Source: Microvirga pudoricolor (GTDB lineage Bacteria; Pseudomonadota; Alphaproteobacteria; Rhizobiales; Beijerinckiaceae). From it: a stretch of DNA of 64,000 bases. The stretch lies in contig NZ_JAFEMB010000002.1 in NCBI RefSeq assembly GCF_016892705.1, positions 186,001 through 250,000 on the forward strand, given 5' to 3'. The translations under genes were made by a program, and so were the position numbers. The notes under the pieces are model-generated. The model worked only from the letters and a program-made list of their open reading frames with translations, was not told the origin of the DNA and did no database searches. How positions within the stretch are numbered: the stretch's first letter is position 1; the number at the start of each line of letters is the position of its first letter. Shown here one piece after another: positions 8,801-19,137 of the stretch.

Positions 8801-8929
8801 TCGAAGCCTCATCCTGAGAGCCCGCGCAGCGGGCGTCTCGAAGGATTGTCCAGATCGCGCTGGAAACACTCCGCTGGAGCCCTCCTTCGAGACAGGCCTG
8901 ACGGCCTTCCTCAGGATGAGGTTCTGCGA
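8801..8929. repeat. Inverted intergenic repeat with CTCATCCTGAG arms
   Basis: The left arm at 8801-8846 carries CTCATCCTGAG and CTCGAAGGAT. The right arm at 8883-8929 carries TCCTTCGAG and CTCAGGATGAG in inverse order. A third partial copy (CTCGAAGCCTCATCCTGAGAG) lies at 8594-8614. Such elements are dispersed intergenic palindromes in many Rhizobiales. I see no coding sequence in 8569-8941. Confidence 0.7.
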
Positions 8930-8941
8930 GATAGCAGCGCC

Positions 8942-9316
8942 TCAAGGCTTCACGATCCGGTCCAGCCCGTTATCGACGAAGAAGTACAATTCGCGTCCGC
9001 CGGGCTCGGAATAGAGCACCTGCACCTCGCGCCGTCCCTTGCCCTCGCCCACGAGCACATCGGTGGCGGGCTTGCCCTTGAGGCGCACGAGGTCGCATTC
9101 GGAGATGCCCGGCTCAATGGCCGCCGCCGTGCCGGAGGCGGCTCCGGTGCACCGGCCGTCGGGCCCGAGCACCGGGCCGAAATTCGGCGTCGCCGGAGCG
9201 GCGGGCGGGGGTCCGGCCGGTGCCGGGATCGCCGCCACGGGCGCGACGCGGCCGCTGTTGCAGGCGGAGAGGCCCAACCCGGCGAGGATCAGGAGCGGCA
9301 CGAGGCGTGGGAGCAT
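8942..9316 (-). CDS. Hypothetical lipoprotein
   Basis: This 124-residue protein has a signal peptide ending in the lipobox LSAC (cysteine at about 19), then a Pro/Ala-rich linker and a small conserved-looking domain with two cysteines (CTGAASG and ISECDLVRLKG). It ends in a mixed strand segment, REVQVLYSEPGGRELYFFVDNGLDRIV. The start at 9316 gives a proper signal peptide; upstream in-frame codons overlap the S10 peptidase gene. It starts 4 bp after that gene ends, so the two are probably one transcript. The product is probably membrane-anchored and periplasmic. I do not recognise the family. Confidence 0.65.
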   Translation of the reverse strand: MLPRLVPLLILAGLGLSACNSGRVAPVAAIPAPAGPPPAAPATPNFGPVLGPDGRCTGAASGTAAAIEPGISECDLVRLKGKPATDVLVGEGKGRREVQVLYSEPGGRELYFFVDNGLDRIVKP

Positions 9317-9320
9317 GCGG

Positions 9321-10892
9321 TCAATCCTTAGCGGGCGCCGTGTCGCGGGCCCGCAATGCGTCGTCGTAGAGGCGCCGGGCGTCCCGGAGGAAGTCCTGGC
9401 GCGAACCATCGCGCGAATAGAACATGTGACCGCCGCCGTAAACCTGAAGCGAGACGCGCTTCTCGGGCCCGTAATCCGGCAACTGGTTCAGGAGAAGCTG
9501 GTTCGCATAGTAGGGCGTCACCAGATCGGTGAAGCCGTGGACCACGAGAACGCGCATCTTGGCATCGAGCGCCAGGGATTGGCGCAGTTCGTCGAGGTTT
9601 TCCACCGCGTCTCGCCCGCCGCCCCAGCGCCAAGCGCGGTTGACCGCGTTGTTGAGCAGTTCGTAGCGCCCCTCGGCCTTGTAGTTGAGGGTCCGGGTCA
9701 GGTGGTCGAGGATCGCGCTGGTGAGCGGCGCCGTCAGCCCGGTGAGCACCGGATCCTCGAAACGGGCGAAGAACGCCGTCGGGTCGGGGTCGTAGCTCGC
9801 CACGTCGGCGTCATAGGCGCTCACCACCTCCCCGCTCGAACGGCGGATCTCGCGCTGGAACGCCCCACCGCTGACCCGCCCCCCGAGACGCTTCACGAGC
9901 GCGGGATCGAGCCCCGTGAACTCGGCGACGCGGCGGCTGGCGCGCTCGACCGCCGCCGGGTCCTGCAAGCCGCGCAGCAGGTCGGCCATGTACTCGCCCG
10001 ACGCATAGGCCTCGACATCCCGCATGCCGTCGCGGGTGACGGGGCCGCGCATGGCCCGGTTGGCGGCGGCGAGCGAGGGCAGACGGCTCACGTCCATCCA
10101 GGGCGCGGCGGAAGACTGGTCGAGCCAGTCGAAATCGAGGACCGGCGACACGAGAACGAGGCCGGACAGGCCGATGCCCTGGTCGCTCTGGAGCTTCTGG
10201 GCGAGCAACGGTCCCCGGAATCCGCCATAGCTCTCGCCCACGAAGAATTTCGGCGAGAGAAGCCGGTCTTTCTCCTTGAGCCAGCGGGTGACGACCGCCG
10301 CGAGCCCGTCGATGTCGCCGCCGACCGAATAGAACTGGTTGCGGGCCTGCTCGCCGCCGAGGACTCGGCTGTAGCCCGTGCCGGGCGGATCGATGAAGAC
10401 GAGATCCGTGAAGTCGAGCCACGTCTCGGCGTTGGGCACGAGCGCTGGCGGAGCCGAAGGACTGATGCTGGCCGCGCCGACCGGCAGCCGCCAGGGACCG
10501 ATGGCCATGAGGTGGAGATAGGCCGATGAGGCGCCAGGTCCCCCATTGACCGCGAAGGTGACGGGCCGCGTTTTCGCGTCCGTGTCGTCCCGCGTGTAGG
10601 CCACATAGGCGATATCGGCCTGGGGACTGCCCTGGGGGTCGGTCAGGGTCAGGGTTCCGGCCGTGGCCGTGAAGCTCAAGGTCCGGCCTCCGATGTCGAG
10701 GCTATGGCGGGTGACGGAATCGCCGGGCAGGCGGGCGGCGTCGGGCCGGGCGGTCTGGCGTTGCTCGGATTGCTCGGCGCGCTGGCCCTCCTGTCTTTGG
10801 GCTTCGGGTCTCTGCGCCTCCTGCGCCCAGGCGGGCGCCGTCAGCCCCCAGCACAGAGCCGCCACCAACGACAACCGAACGATACCCGACAT
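9321..10892 (-). CDS. S10 family serine carboxypeptidase, secreted
   Basis: This 523-residue protein has an N-terminal signal peptide ending at APAWAQ, followed by a low-complexity Glu/Gln/Arg stretch. The alpha/beta-hydrolase peptidase core shows VNGGPGASSAYLHL (oxyanion hole), GESYGG with the catalytic serine, VHGFTDLVTPY with the catalytic aspartate, and GGGHMFY with the histidine. It would remove C-terminal residues from peptides in the periplasm. The start at 10892 has GGAGG 8 bp upstream; an ATG two codons earlier is too close to that site. A lipoprotein gene follows 4 bp downstream. Confidence 0.88.
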   Translation of the reverse strand: MSGIVRLSLVAALCWGLTAPAWAQEAQRPEAQRQEGQRAEQSEQRQTARPDAARLPGDSVTRHSLDIGGRTLSFTATAGTLTLTDPQGSPQADIAYVAYTRDDTDAKTRPVTFAVNGGPGASSAYLHLMAIGPWRLPVGAASISPSAPPALVPNAETWLDFTDLVFIDPPGTGYSRVLGGEQARNQFYSVGGDIDGLAAVVTRWLKEKDRLLSPKFFVGESYGGFRGPLLAQKLQSDQGIGLSGLVLVSPVLDFDWLDQSSAAPWMDVSRLPSLAAANRAMRGPVTRDGMRDVEAYASGEYMADLLRGLQDPAAVERASRRVAEFTGLDPALVKRLGGRVSGGAFQREIRRSSGEVVSAYDADVASYDPDPTAFFARFEDPVLTGLTAPLTSAILDHLTRTLNYKAEGRYELLNNAVNRAWRWGGGRDAVENLDELRQSLALDAKMRVLVVHGFTDLVTPYYANQLLLNQLPDYGPEKRVSLQVYGGGHMFYSRDGSRQDFLRDARRLYDDALRARDTAPAKD

Positions 10893-10960
10893 CCGCATCT
10901 CCTCCCGCACAGGCTCCAACAGATGGGAGGGGGACGAAGCCGGACCAGAGGCAGCGACCT

Positions 10961-11413
10961 TTAGGCCTTGCGTTGCCAGCGTCCGCGTTCGTCCTGCTGC
11001 CAGTAGGTCGCGTCGTGCCCTTCGGCCTTGACGGCGCGCCACTGGTCCCTCGCACGGGCCAAAGCATGCACATCCGTGCCGTCGAACAGAATCACCATTC
11101 GTTGATAGCCGCCGGCATCGGGCGGAAGGTCCGCGCCCTCGACCAGGAATCGGATCGACGCGCCGTTGGGATTGCCCTCCCCCATGGTGATCAGAACCGG
11201 CTGGTCGGCCGCATGGGCCTCCCGGTCCGTGCCGTGGGGCAGGAAGCTCTCGTCCGCGTAGGTCCAGAGGTTTTCGTCGAGCGCCGTGAGCCGCTCCTCG
11301 GTGGTGACCTGGATCACGGCTTTCCAGCCGCGCTCCAGGGATTTGGAGAGCAAAGCCGGAAGCACGGCTTCGAGCGGCTGGTTCTGGAGATGGTAGAACA
11401 GGACTTCGGCCAT
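10961..11413 (-). CDS. holC: DNA polymerase III subunit chi
   Basis: This 150-residue protein matches HolC, which links the clamp-loader psi subunit to single-stranded-DNA-binding protein. The features seen are the start MAEVLFYHLQNQPLEAVLP, the central LWTYADESFLPHG, QPVLITMG and GYQRMVILFDG. Length and order fit the family. It follows pepA in the same direction, separated by a dispersed repeat, as in many Proteobacteria. Confidence 0.9.
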   Translation of the reverse strand: MAEVLFYHLQNQPLEAVLPALLSKSLERGWKAVIQVTTEERLTALDENLWTYADESFLPHGTDREAHAADQPVLITMGEGNPNGASIRFLVEGADLPPDAGGYQRMVILFDGTDVHALARARDQWRAVKAEGHDATYWQQDERGRWQRKA

Positions 11414-11484
11414 GGGGTGGTTTTAGGGCTGACGCGCAGGAGAGGAAGCGGGACTGCGTGGGAGGCTGCGCTCAGGCGCCTCGA

Positions 11485-11565
11485 CCGTCATCCCCGGACT
11501 TGATCCGGGGACCCACGACGCACGTCGAAAGACGTGGGTGGCCGGGTCAGGCCCGGCCATGACGG
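11485..11565. repeat. Dispersed palindromic repeat (CCGTCATCCCCGG type)
   Basis: The element runs from CCGTCATCCCCGGACTTGAT to GGCCGGGCCATGACGG-like sequence. Inside it, CCCGGACTTGATCCGGGG and GGCCGGGTCAGGCCCGGCC each form hairpins, and CCCACG...CGTGGG pairs across them. This is a familiar Rhizobiales intergenic repeat form. It lies between pepA and holC and may attenuate readthrough. Confidence 0.65.
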
Positions 11566-11583
11566 CGGAGTTTGCTCGAAACT

Positions 11584-13080
11584 TCACCCCTCGTAGTTGT
11601 CCCTCACCAGCCGGTCGAGCAGGCGCACGCCCCAGCCGGACGCCCAGCCTCGGTTGATCTCGCTCTGGGGCGAGCCGAAACCGGTTCCGGCAATGTCGAG
11701 ATGGGCCCAGGGCACGTCGTTCACGAAGCGCTGGAGGAAGGCCGCCGCCGTGCTCGATCCGGCATGGCGGCCCGCCGAATTCTTCATGTCGGCGAATTTC
11801 GAATCGATCATCTTGTCGAAGCCCGGCCCCACGGGCATCCGCCACACCTTCTCGCCCGTCGCCTCGCCCGCCGCGCTCAGGCGTCCGGCGAGTTCGTCGT
11901 CGTTGGAGAACAGGCCCGCGTATTCCTGGCCCAGCGCCACCAGGATCGCGCCCGTCAGGGTGGCGAGATCCACCATGAAGCGCGGCTTGAACCGGTCCTG
12001 CACGTACCAGAGCACGTCGGCGAGCACGAGGCGGCCTTCCGCGTCCGTGTTGATGATCTCGATGGTTTGGCCCGACATGCTCTTCACGATGTCGCCGGGC
12101 CTCTGGGCGTTGCCGTCGGGCATGTTCTCCACGAGTCCGATGGCGCCGACCACGTTGGCCTTGGCCTTGCGGCTCGCCAAGGCCTGCATGAGGCCGACCA
12201 CGCAGGCGGCGCCCGCCATGTCGCCCTTCATGTCCTCCATGCCGCCGCCGGGCTTGATGGAGATGCCGCCGGAATCGAACACGACGCCCTTGCCCACGAA
12301 GGCGACGGGCGCCTGGCCGGCCTTTCCGCCGTTCCAGCGCATGATGACGATGCGGGCCTCCCGGCGGGACCCTTGTGAGACGCCCAGGAGCGCCCCCATG
12401 CCCAGTTTCCGCATGGCGCGCTCGTCGAGGATCTCGACCTCCACGCCAGACTTGCGGAGGGCTTCGGCCCGGACCGCGAACTCCTCCGGTCCCAGCACGT
12501 TCGGCGGCTCGTTCACGAGGTCGCGGGCCATGACGATGCCGGCCGCCATGCCGTCGCGGGCCTTCTGGACCCGCTTGGCAGCAGCCGGATCGGCGACCGC
12601 GAAGGTCAGCCGCGTCGCCCCCTGTCCGTTGCCGTTGCCATCGTCCTTCTTGGTCTTGTAGCGGTCGAAGCTGTACTGGCGCAGGCGCGCCCCCAGGGCG
12701 AGGTCCGCCAGGGCATCGGGGGTGGCCTGGAGGCCCGGCATATCGGCCAGGATCGTCGCCTGGCGTCCCGTAACCTTCCCGGCGATCGCCCCTCCGAGCT
12801 GAACCCAATCGAAGGCCGCGCGATCCTTCTCGCCACCGACGCCGACGACGATGAGCCGGTCCGCGGCCAAGGAGGCCGGGGCCGCCACCGCCATCACGGA
12901 GCGGGCCTTGCCCTTGAACTGCTCCGCCGCGGCCGCGCGGACGATCAGGTCGGCGACCTTGGGGCCGAGCTGCTTGGCGACCGCAGGGACGAGCTTCAGG
13001 TCGTCTCCGACGAATACGACGCAATCCCCACCCCCCAGGGCGCCGGGAGCCTGAAAATCGACCTTGAGGGGTTCGGCCAT
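11584..13080 (-). CDS. pepA: Leucyl aminopeptidase (M17)
   Basis: This 498-residue cytoplasmic metallopeptidase removes N-terminal residues such as leucine from peptides. The family signature [12 protein letters not shown], which binds the two-metal centre, is present, as are [20 protein letters not shown] and the KGDMAGAA segment. The start at 13080 ([10 protein letters not shown]) has AGAGGT 4 bp upstream and gives the usual family length; the 56 extra upstream residues look spurious. It is divergent from lptF. Confidence 0.93.
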   Translation of the reverse strand: MAEPLKVDFQAPGALGGGDCVVFVGDDLKLVPAVAKQLGPKVADLIVRAAAAEQFKGKARSVMAVAAPASLAADRLIVVGVGGEKDRAAFDWVQLGGAIAGKVTGRQATILADMPGLQATPDALADLALGARLRQYSFDRYKTKKDDGNGNGQGATRLTFAVADPAAAKRVQKARDGMAAGIVMARDLVNEPPNVLGPEEFAVRAEALRKSGVEVEILDERAMRKLGMGALLGVSQGSRREARIVIMRWNGGKAGQAPVAFVGKGVVFDSGGISIKPGGGMEDMKGDMAGAACVVGLMQALASRKAKANVVGAIGLVENMPDGNAQRPGDIVKSMSGQTIEIINTDAEGRLVLADVLWYVQDRFKPRFMVDLATLTGAILVALGQEYAGLFSNDDELAGRLSAAGEATGEKVWRMPVGPGFDKMIDSKFADMKNSAGRHAGSSTAAAFLQRFVNDVPWAHLDIAGTGFGSPQSEINRGWASGWGVRLLDRLVRDNYEG

Positions 13081-13278
13081 GGATACCTCTATGTTCTGGC
13101 TGAAGGGCAGCCCGGAACCGGCTGCGACGTTTGGTGACATACACCATCCGGCTCCCGCGATCACGCCATCTCTGCCGCGAAAGCGCCGCACTGAGAGCGT
13201 GTGGAAGGGGGGCCGGCCTTGCCTGCTTTCCTGTAACCGAGTACCCAAGGCGGCGACGCCTTACGGCGAAGGTTTCCC

Positions 13279-14439
13279 ATGTCGCTGCTCGAACGCTATA
13301 TCCTGAAGATCACCTTCAACGCCTTCATGGCCTGCCTCGTGGCGCTGACCGGCGTGATCTGGATCACCCAGGCCCTGCGCGAGCTCGACCTGCTGACCGG
13401 CAAGGGCCAGACCATCATCATGTTCTTCACGGTGACGGGCCTCTCCCTGCCGACCCTCATCACCATCATCGCGCCGGTGGCCCTGTTCATCGCGACGATC
13501 TACGCCCTCAACAAGCTCAACAGCGACTCGGAGCTGATAGTCATGAGCGCGGCCGGGATGCCGCCGGGCCGCATGCTCCGGCCGTTCCTGGCGCTCAGCG
13601 CCGGGGTCTGCCTCGTGGTCGGCTTCATGACGGTCTACATCATGCCCGCGAGCTTCCAGGAGCTGCGCGACCTCGTGACGAAGATCCGGGCAGATTTCGT
13701 GTCGAACATGGTCAAGGAAGGCCAGTTCACCACCCTGGATAACGGGATCACGTTCCATTACCGGGAAAAGTCCGGCGATGCGCTTCTCGGCATCTTCATG
13801 CAGGACCTGAGGGACAAGGACAAGCCTGTCGTCTACCTAGCCGAACGTGGCCAAGCCGTTGATATGGATGGGCAATCCTATCTGGTTCTGGAAAAGGGCA
13901 GCGTCCACCGCAAGGAGCCGAACAGCCGCGACACCTCCATCGTGGCCTTCGAGCGCTATGCGGTCGACCTGTCGGCCTTCAACCAGGATGGGGCGGACGT
14001 GGTCTACAAGCCCCGGGAGCGCAGCACGACCCAGCTCCTGGTGCCGGACACGAACGAGTTCTACTACCAGTTCCAGGCCGGGCGGTTCCGGGCGGAGCTG
14101 CATGACCGGCTCTCCGCGTGGCTCTATCCCCTGGCCATGATGATGATCGCCTTCGCGGCCTTAGGGGACGCCCAGACGACCCGGCAGGGGCGCGGCATGG
14201 CCATCGCGGCGGCGGTGGTGGGCGTGGTGGCCCTGCGCATCGCGGGCTTCGCGGCCTCCAGCGCCGTGGTGCGAACCGAGTGGGCCATCGTCGGGGTCTA
14301 CGGGGCGCCTCTGCTGGCCATCGGCATCGCGCTGGCCCTGAGCCTGCGCGGCTCGTCCATGCGCGCCTTGCGTTCCCGCCTGAGCCGGATGACCCGCGCC
14401 CTCCCGCTCCCCGGCCGCGCCGTGACCCGGAGCGCCTGA
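13279..14439 (+). CDS. lptF: LPS export ABC transporter permease LptF
   Basis: This 386-residue inner-membrane protein is one of two permeases that, with LptB ATPase, extract lipopolysaccharide from the inner membrane. It shows the YjgP/YjgQ layout: start LLERYILKITFNAF, two or three N-terminal membrane helices, a periplasmic beta-jellyroll (about 150-280), and three C-terminal helices. It is followed one base later by lptG and then lptD, which fixes the assignment. Confidence 0.93.
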   Translation: MSLLERYILKITFNAFMACLVALTGVIWITQALRELDLLTGKGQTIIMFFTVTGLSLPTLITIIAPVALFIATIYALNKLNSDSELIVMSAAGMPPGRMLRPFLALSAGVCLVVGFMTVYIMPASFQELRDLVTKIRADFVSNMVKEGQFTTLDNGITFHYREKSGDALLGIFMQDLRDKDKPVVYLAERGQAVDMDGQSYLVLEKGSVHRKEPNSRDTSIVAFERYAVDLSAFNQDGADVVYKPRERSTTQLLVPDTNEFYYQFQAGRFRAELHDRLSAWLYPLAMMMIAFAALGDAQTTRQGRGMAIAAAVVGVVALRIAGFAASSAVVRTEWAIVGVYGAPLLAIGIALALSLRGSSMRALRSRLSRMTRALPLPGRAVTRSA

Positions 14440-14440
14440 C

Positions 14441-15526
14441 ATGCTTCTCGGCGCAACCCTCGGGCGGTATTTCTCCACCCAATTCCTCAAGACGATCTTC
14501 ATCGTCTTCGGCACTGTCTTCGCCCTCGTCTACACCCTCGATTTCGTGGAGCTGATGCGCCGGGCGGGCGACGCCGAGGGGGCCACCGCCGACAAGATGG
14601 CGCTCCTGGCCCTATTCCGTACGCCCTCCGTGGCCGAGCAGGTGATGCCGTTCGCGGTACTCTTCGGCAGCATGGCGGCCCTGCTCCAGCTCAGCCGCAA
14701 GCTCGAGCTGGTGGTGGCGCGGGCGGCGGGCATCTCGGCCTGGCAGTTCCTCCAGCCCGGCCTCCTGGTCGCCCTGGCGCTGGGCGTCATCTCCGTGACG
14801 GTCTACAACCCCGTCTCCGCCCACCTGAAGCAGCGGGCCGCGAACCTGGAGACCAAGATCTTCAACCGGGCGTCTCTCGCCGTGGGCAAGGAGATCTGGA
14901 TCCGGCAGAGAAGCAAGGACGGGCAGGCGATCATCCGGGCCGCCGCCGCGAGCGGCGACACCGCGACGATCACCGGCGTGACGGTGTTCACCTTCAACGA
15001 CAACGGCACGTTCGAGCAGCGAATCGAGGCCCCGGAGGCGACCCTGCAGGAGGGATTCTGGGAGCTGAAGGACGCCCGTGTCCTAACGGAAACGGAACGT
15101 CCACAGACTTATGCCCGCTACGTGATCGCCTCGAATCTCGTGCCCTCCCAGGTCCGGGAGAGCTTCATCGCCCCCGATTCCGTGCCGTTCTGGAACCTCA
15201 GGGACAGCATCTACCGCATGGAAAGGGCCGGGCTGGACGCCACTCGCTATCATCTGCAATACGATATCCTTTTGGCCCGTCCCTTGCTCTTCATCGCCAT
15301 GGTTTTCGTGGCCGCTTCCGTCTCGTTAAGATTCTTTCGATTTGGTGGTGTGGCCGTTATGGTTCTCGGTGGCGTCGCTGCGGGCTTCGTGCTTTATGTG
15401 GCCACTGAACTCATGGGGGAGCTGGGGGCTTCCGGGCTCATAAGCTCGGCAGTTGCGGCCTGGTTCCCTGCTGTAGTAGGCAGTTTGTTAGGTACCCTCG
15501 CTCTACTGTACCAAGAGGACGGCTGA
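14441..15526 (+). CDS. lptG: LPS export ABC transporter permease LptG
   Basis: This 361-residue YjgP/YjgQ-family permease partners LptF. The N-terminal TLGRYFSTQFLKTIF helix, a periplasmic domain (about 110-260) and three C-terminal helices are visible. Its stop overlaps a possible start for lptD (TGATG), so the three genes lie in one operon. Confidence 0.93.
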   Translation: MLLGATLGRYFSTQFLKTIFIVFGTVFALVYTLDFVELMRRAGDAEGATADKMALLALFRTPSVAEQVMPFAVLFGSMAALLQLSRKLELVVARAAGISAWQFLQPGLLVALALGVISVTVYNPVSAHLKQRAANLETKIFNRASLAVGKEIWIRQRSKDGQAIIRAAAASGDTATITGVTVFTFNDNGTFEQRIEAPEATLQEGFWELKDARVLTETERPQTYARYVIASNLVPSQVRESFIAPDSVPFWNLRDSIYRMERAGLDATRYHLQYDILLARPLLFIAMVFVAASVSLRFFRFGGVAVMVLGGVAAGFVLYVATELMGELGASGLISSAVAAWFPAVVGSLLGTLALLYQEDG

Positions 15527-15561
15527 TGGTCCTTTGGGCGAGGTTTGGTCAAGGAGTGCGC

Positions 15562-18114
15562 ATGGCACAAGGCAAGACAACGATCGCATCATCTGCGGTC
15601 GCGATGGCGCTCTTCTGCGCTGTCGGGTCTGTGCCGGCGGGCGCGCAGACGCTCAACGACTCGTTGCGTTCGCAGTCCCAGGCCAAGCCCGGCCAGGAGC
15701 CGGATCGCCTGCTCGTCGACGCCAAGGAAATCATCTACGACAACGACAAGAACACCGTCGCGGCGGCGGGCGATGTCGAGCTGAACTACCAGGGCCGAAC
15801 CCTTCAGGCCGACCGCGTCACCTATGACCGGAACACTGGCCGGGTCTATGCCCAGGGCAATGCCCGCCTGACCGACAAGGACGGCACGGTGGCCACGGGC
15901 GAGCGCTTCGAGCTCACCGACGACTTCAAGAACGGCTTCATCGATTCCCTTCGCGTCACCCAGAGCACGACCGACGATAAAGGCCCCGTGACCACGCGGT
16001 TCTCCGCCCCGCGCGCCGAGCGCGCCGCCGGCGAGACGACCACGTTCGAGCGCGGCACCTACACGGCCTGCGCGGCCTGCGCGGACGATCCGGAGCGTCC
16101 GCCCCTGTGGCAGGTGAAGGCCGCCAAGATCATCCACAACAACAGCGAACAGACGATCTATTACGAAGACGCCACCATGGAATTCTATGGAATTCCCGTG
16201 GCCTATCTGCCGTATTTCTGGACGCCGGACCCGACGGTCAAGCGCAAGACGGGCTTTCTGGCCCCGCGCTACAGCATGTCCGACTCGCTGGGATACGGCT
16301 TCAGCGTTCCGTTCTTCTGGGCGCTGGCGCCGAACTACGACCTGACGGTGACGCCCACCTACTACACCCGCCAAGGCCTCCTGGCACAGGCGGAATGGCG
16401 CCACCGGCTCGCGACCGGATCGTACAACGTGCGCGCGGCCGGCATCTCGCAGCTCGACAACGACGCCTTCCTGGACAGCCCGCTCGGCCCCGGCGACCGG
16501 CGCAACCGCGGCTCCTTGGAGACCTCCGGCCTCTTCCACCTCAACGAGCGCTGGAAATGGGGCTGGGACATCACCCTGGTGTCCGACAAGTGGTTCCTGA
16601 CCAATTACGGGATCAAGAGCGAGTCGCTCAGCGCGATCTACCTGCGTGAATCGATTTCGACCCTCTTCCTCCAGGGGCAGGGCGACCGGTCGTTTTTCGA
16701 CATGCGCGGCTACTACTTCCAGACGCTGGCCACCTACGATTGGCAGAAGCAGCAGCCCATCGTGGCGCCGGTCATCGACTACGACAAGCGCATCAACGGC
16801 CCGGCCGGCATCGGCGGCGAGATCGGCATCAACGTCAACGTGACGAGCCTCACCCGCGAGGCGGCCCAGTTCCAGTCCACCACGAATGCCAACGCGCGTT
16901 CCCTGTTCGGCCTCTACGGCACCTGCGCGGTCTTCTCGCCCGAGAACTGCCTCGTGCGCGGCATTGCGGGCAATGCCACCCGCGCCTCGGCGCAGCTGTC
17001 CTGGCGCCGGGAGTTCATCGATTCCGCCGGACAAGTCTGGACCCCGTTCACCTATCTGCGGGCGGATTCCTTCTGGACCTCGCCGCGCTTCACGGGCTAC
17101 CAGAACGCCGCGCTGGGCAACTTCCTCAGCAGCGACGACGACTACGCCCTCCGGGCCATGCCGGCCGTGGGCCTCGAGTACCGCTTCCCCTTCGTGGCCG
17201 ATCTCGGCTCCAACGGGACCCAGGTGCTGGAGCCCATCGCGCAGATCATCGCCCGGCCCAACGAGACCCGGATCGGCGACCTGCCCAACGAGGACGCCCA
17301 GAGCCTCGTCTTCGACGACACCTCGCTGTTCGACTGGGACAAGTTCTCGGGCTACGACCGGGCCGAGGGCGGCGTTCGCGCGAATGTGGGCCTGCAATAC
17401 ACGGTGAAGTCCGGCGACTTCACGGCCAATGCCCTGTTCGGGCAGTCCTATCAGCTCGCCGGCGCCAATTCCTTCAACAAGCGCGACCTGGTCAATACCG
17501 GCCTGGATTCGGGCCTCGATACGGACCGGTCCGACTATGTCGGGCGCCTGCGCATCGCGCCGAACAACAACTTCATGGTCTGGACCCGCGGCCGGTTCGA
17601 CGAGCAGGACTTCTCGCTCCAGCGGATCGAGGCGGGCGCCACGGCGAACTTCGCCCCGTACCTGCCGGTCTCGGCCTCTCTCACCTATGCCCGCTACGAG
17701 GCGCAGCCGGATCTCGGCTTCCCGCGCCGTCGCGAGGGCCTGCTGTCCTCGGCCCAGTGGAACATCACGCCCAACTGGTACGTGACGGGATCGGTGCTGC
17801 TCGACCTCGACCGCTATCTCGAGGCCCGCGAGACCTTCATCTCTAACTACCTGATCAATCCCGAGACGGCCTACTACGCCCGCAAGAACTCGACCCATGT
17901 AAGCTCAATGTCCTTCGGTCTGGGCTACATGGACGAGTGCACGACCTTCACGGTCCGCTACTCCGTGACCCCCACGGACATCGCCATCAGCTCGGGCGAG
18001 AAGGAGCGCAACCGCACCATCATGTTCACGCTGGAGCTGCGCACGCTCGGCGAGGTGGCCGTGAACCAGAATCTCGGCAACTCCACCGCCAGCGAATCCG
18101 GTGTGGCGAACTAG
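15562..18114 (+). CDS. lptD: LPS-assembly outer-membrane protein LptD
   Basis: This 850-residue protein inserts LPS into the outer leaflet of the outer membrane with LptE. It has a signal peptide ending in AGAQT, an OstA/LptA-like N-terminal domain (about 50-180) and a large beta barrel. Cysteine pairs at ACAACADD and in the barrel (GTCAVF, ENCLVRG, DECTTF) are candidates for its disulfides. I chose the start at 15562 because AAGGAG lies 5 bp upstream and a clean signal peptide follows; an ATG at 15526 overlaps the lptG stop. The stop abuts pdxA directly, where surA is usually found. Confidence 0.93.
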   Translation: MAQGKTTIASSAVAMALFCAVGSVPAGAQTLNDSLRSQSQAKPGQEPDRLLVDAKEIIYDNDKNTVAAAGDVELNYQGRTLQADRVTYDRNTGRVYAQGNARLTDKDGTVATGERFELTDDFKNGFIDSLRVTQSTTDDKGPVTTRFSAPRAERAAGETTTFERGTYTACAACADDPERPPLWQVKAAKIIHNNSEQTIYYEDATMEFYGIPVAYLPYFWTPDPTVKRKTGFLAPRYSMSDSLGYGFSVPFFWALAPNYDLTVTPTYYTRQGLLAQAEWRHRLATGSYNVRAAGISQLDNDAFLDSPLGPGDRRNRGSLETSGLFHLNERWKWGWDITLVSDKWFLTNYGIKSESLSAIYLRESISTLFLQGQGDRSFFDMRGYYFQTLATYDWQKQQPIVAPVIDYDKRINGPAGIGGEIGINVNVTSLTREAAQFQSTTNANARSLFGLYGTCAVFSPENCLVRGIAGNATRASAQLSWRREFIDSAGQVWTPFTYLRADSFWTSPRFTGYQNAALGNFLSSDDDYALRAMPAVGLEYRFPFVADLGSNGTQVLEPIAQIIARPNETRIGDLPNEDAQSLVFDDTSLFDWDKFSGYDRAEGGVRANVGLQYTVKSGDFTANALFGQSYQLAGANSFNKRDLVNTGLDSGLDTDRSDYVGRLRIAPNNNFMVWTRGRFDEQDFSLQRIEAGATANFAPYLPVSASLTYARYEAQPDLGFPRRREGLLSSAQWNITPNWYVTGSVLLDLDRYLEARETFISNYLINPETAYYARKNSTHVSSMSFGLGYMDECTTFTVRYSVTPTDIAISSGEKERNRTIMFTLELRTLGEVAVNQNLGNSTASESGVAN

Positions 18115-19137
18115 GTGGCAGGCGACGGCGGGCGTCCCCTCGTCCTGACCCAAGGCGACCCGGCGGGGATCGGGATCGAGCTGACCCTGCGGGCCTGGCA
18201 GGCCCGCCATGCCGAACGACTTCCAGCCTTCGGTGTGGTGGCGGATCCCGGGCATCTGAGAGAAGTCGCGAGGAGCCTGGGCTGGGACGTGCCGGTCGAG
18301 GCCGCCCGCTGCTCGGACATCGCCGCCATGTTCGACACGGCCCTGCCCGTCCTGCCTCTCGGCCGATCCGTGCGCGCGCAGCCGGGCCAACCGGACCCGG
18401 CCCATGCGGCCGCCACCATCGAGTCGATCCGAAACGCCGTCGATCTCGTGCGGCGAGGCGAGGCGGCGGCCCTCGTGACCAATCCGATCGCGAAGCACGT
18501 TCTGTACGAGGCAGGCTTCGCCCATCCGGGACATACGGAGTTCCTGGCGGCGCTGGCGGGCGAGGGGCAAGGGGAGGCTCCGCACCCCGTGATGATGCTC
18601 TGGAGCGAGGGCCTGGCGGTGGTGCCGGTCACCGTTCACATCCCGTTGGCGCGGGTGCCCGGCGCGCTCACGACGGACCTGATCGTCCGGACCGCCCGGA
18701 TCGTCGCGCGGGAATTGCGCGAGCGCTTCGGCGTCGCGCACCCTCGCCTGGCGCTCGCGGGCCTGAACCCCCATGCGGGCGAGAGCGGGGCGCTCGGTGC
18801 CGAGGACGAGGCGGTCATCCGGCCCGCCGTCGACACGTTGCGGGCGGACGGCCTCGCCGTCCAAGGCCCCCTGCCCGGCGACACCATGTTCCATGCCCGC
18901 GCCCGGGCGGGGTACGACGCGGCGCTCGCCATGTATCACGACCAGGCCCTGATCCCGATCAAGACCATCGCGTTCGACGAGGCCGTGAACGTCACCCTCG
19001 GCCTACCCTTCGTGCGCACCTCTCCGGACCACGGCACCGCCTTCGACATCGCCGGAAACGGTATCGCCCGGCCCGACAGCCTGATCGCGGCCATCCGGCT
19101 GGCGGCCCGGCTGAGCCAGGGTGGCCGCCCGTCATGA
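18115..19137 (+). CDS. pdxA: 4-hydroxythreonine-4-phosphate dehydrogenase
   Basis: This 340-residue NAD-dependent enzyme of pyridoxal phosphate synthesis shows [12 protein letters not shown] at the N-terminus, [20 protein letters not shown], metal-ligand histidines in [10 protein letters not shown] and [11 protein letters not shown], and the final [12 protein letters not shown]. It starts at GTG immediately after the lptD stop codon, with no spacer, so translation is likely coupled. It overlaps rsmA by ATGA. Confidence 0.93.
   Translation: MAGDGGRPLVLTQGDPAGIGIELTLRAWQARHAERLPAFGVVADPGHLREVARSLGWDVPVEAARCSDIAAMFDTALPVLPLGRSVRAQPGQPDPAHAAATIESIRNAVDLVRRGEAAALVTNPIAKHVLYEAGFAHPGHTEFLAALAGEGQGEAPHPVMMLWSEGLAVVPVTVHIPLARVPGALTTDLIVRTARIVARELRERFGVAHPRLALAGLNPHAGESGALGAEDEAVIRPAVDTLRADGLAVQGPLPGDTMFHARARAGYDAALAMYHDQALIPIKTIAFDEAVNVTLGLPFVRTSPDHGTAFDIAGNGIARPDSLIAAIRLAARLSQGGRPS

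Noticed and set aside
15589-17898. 769-codon open frame antisense to lptD
   Set aside because: It mirrors lptD codons in GC-rich DNA, has Arg/Gly/Val-rich composition and no recognisable domain. lptD on the other strand is certain.
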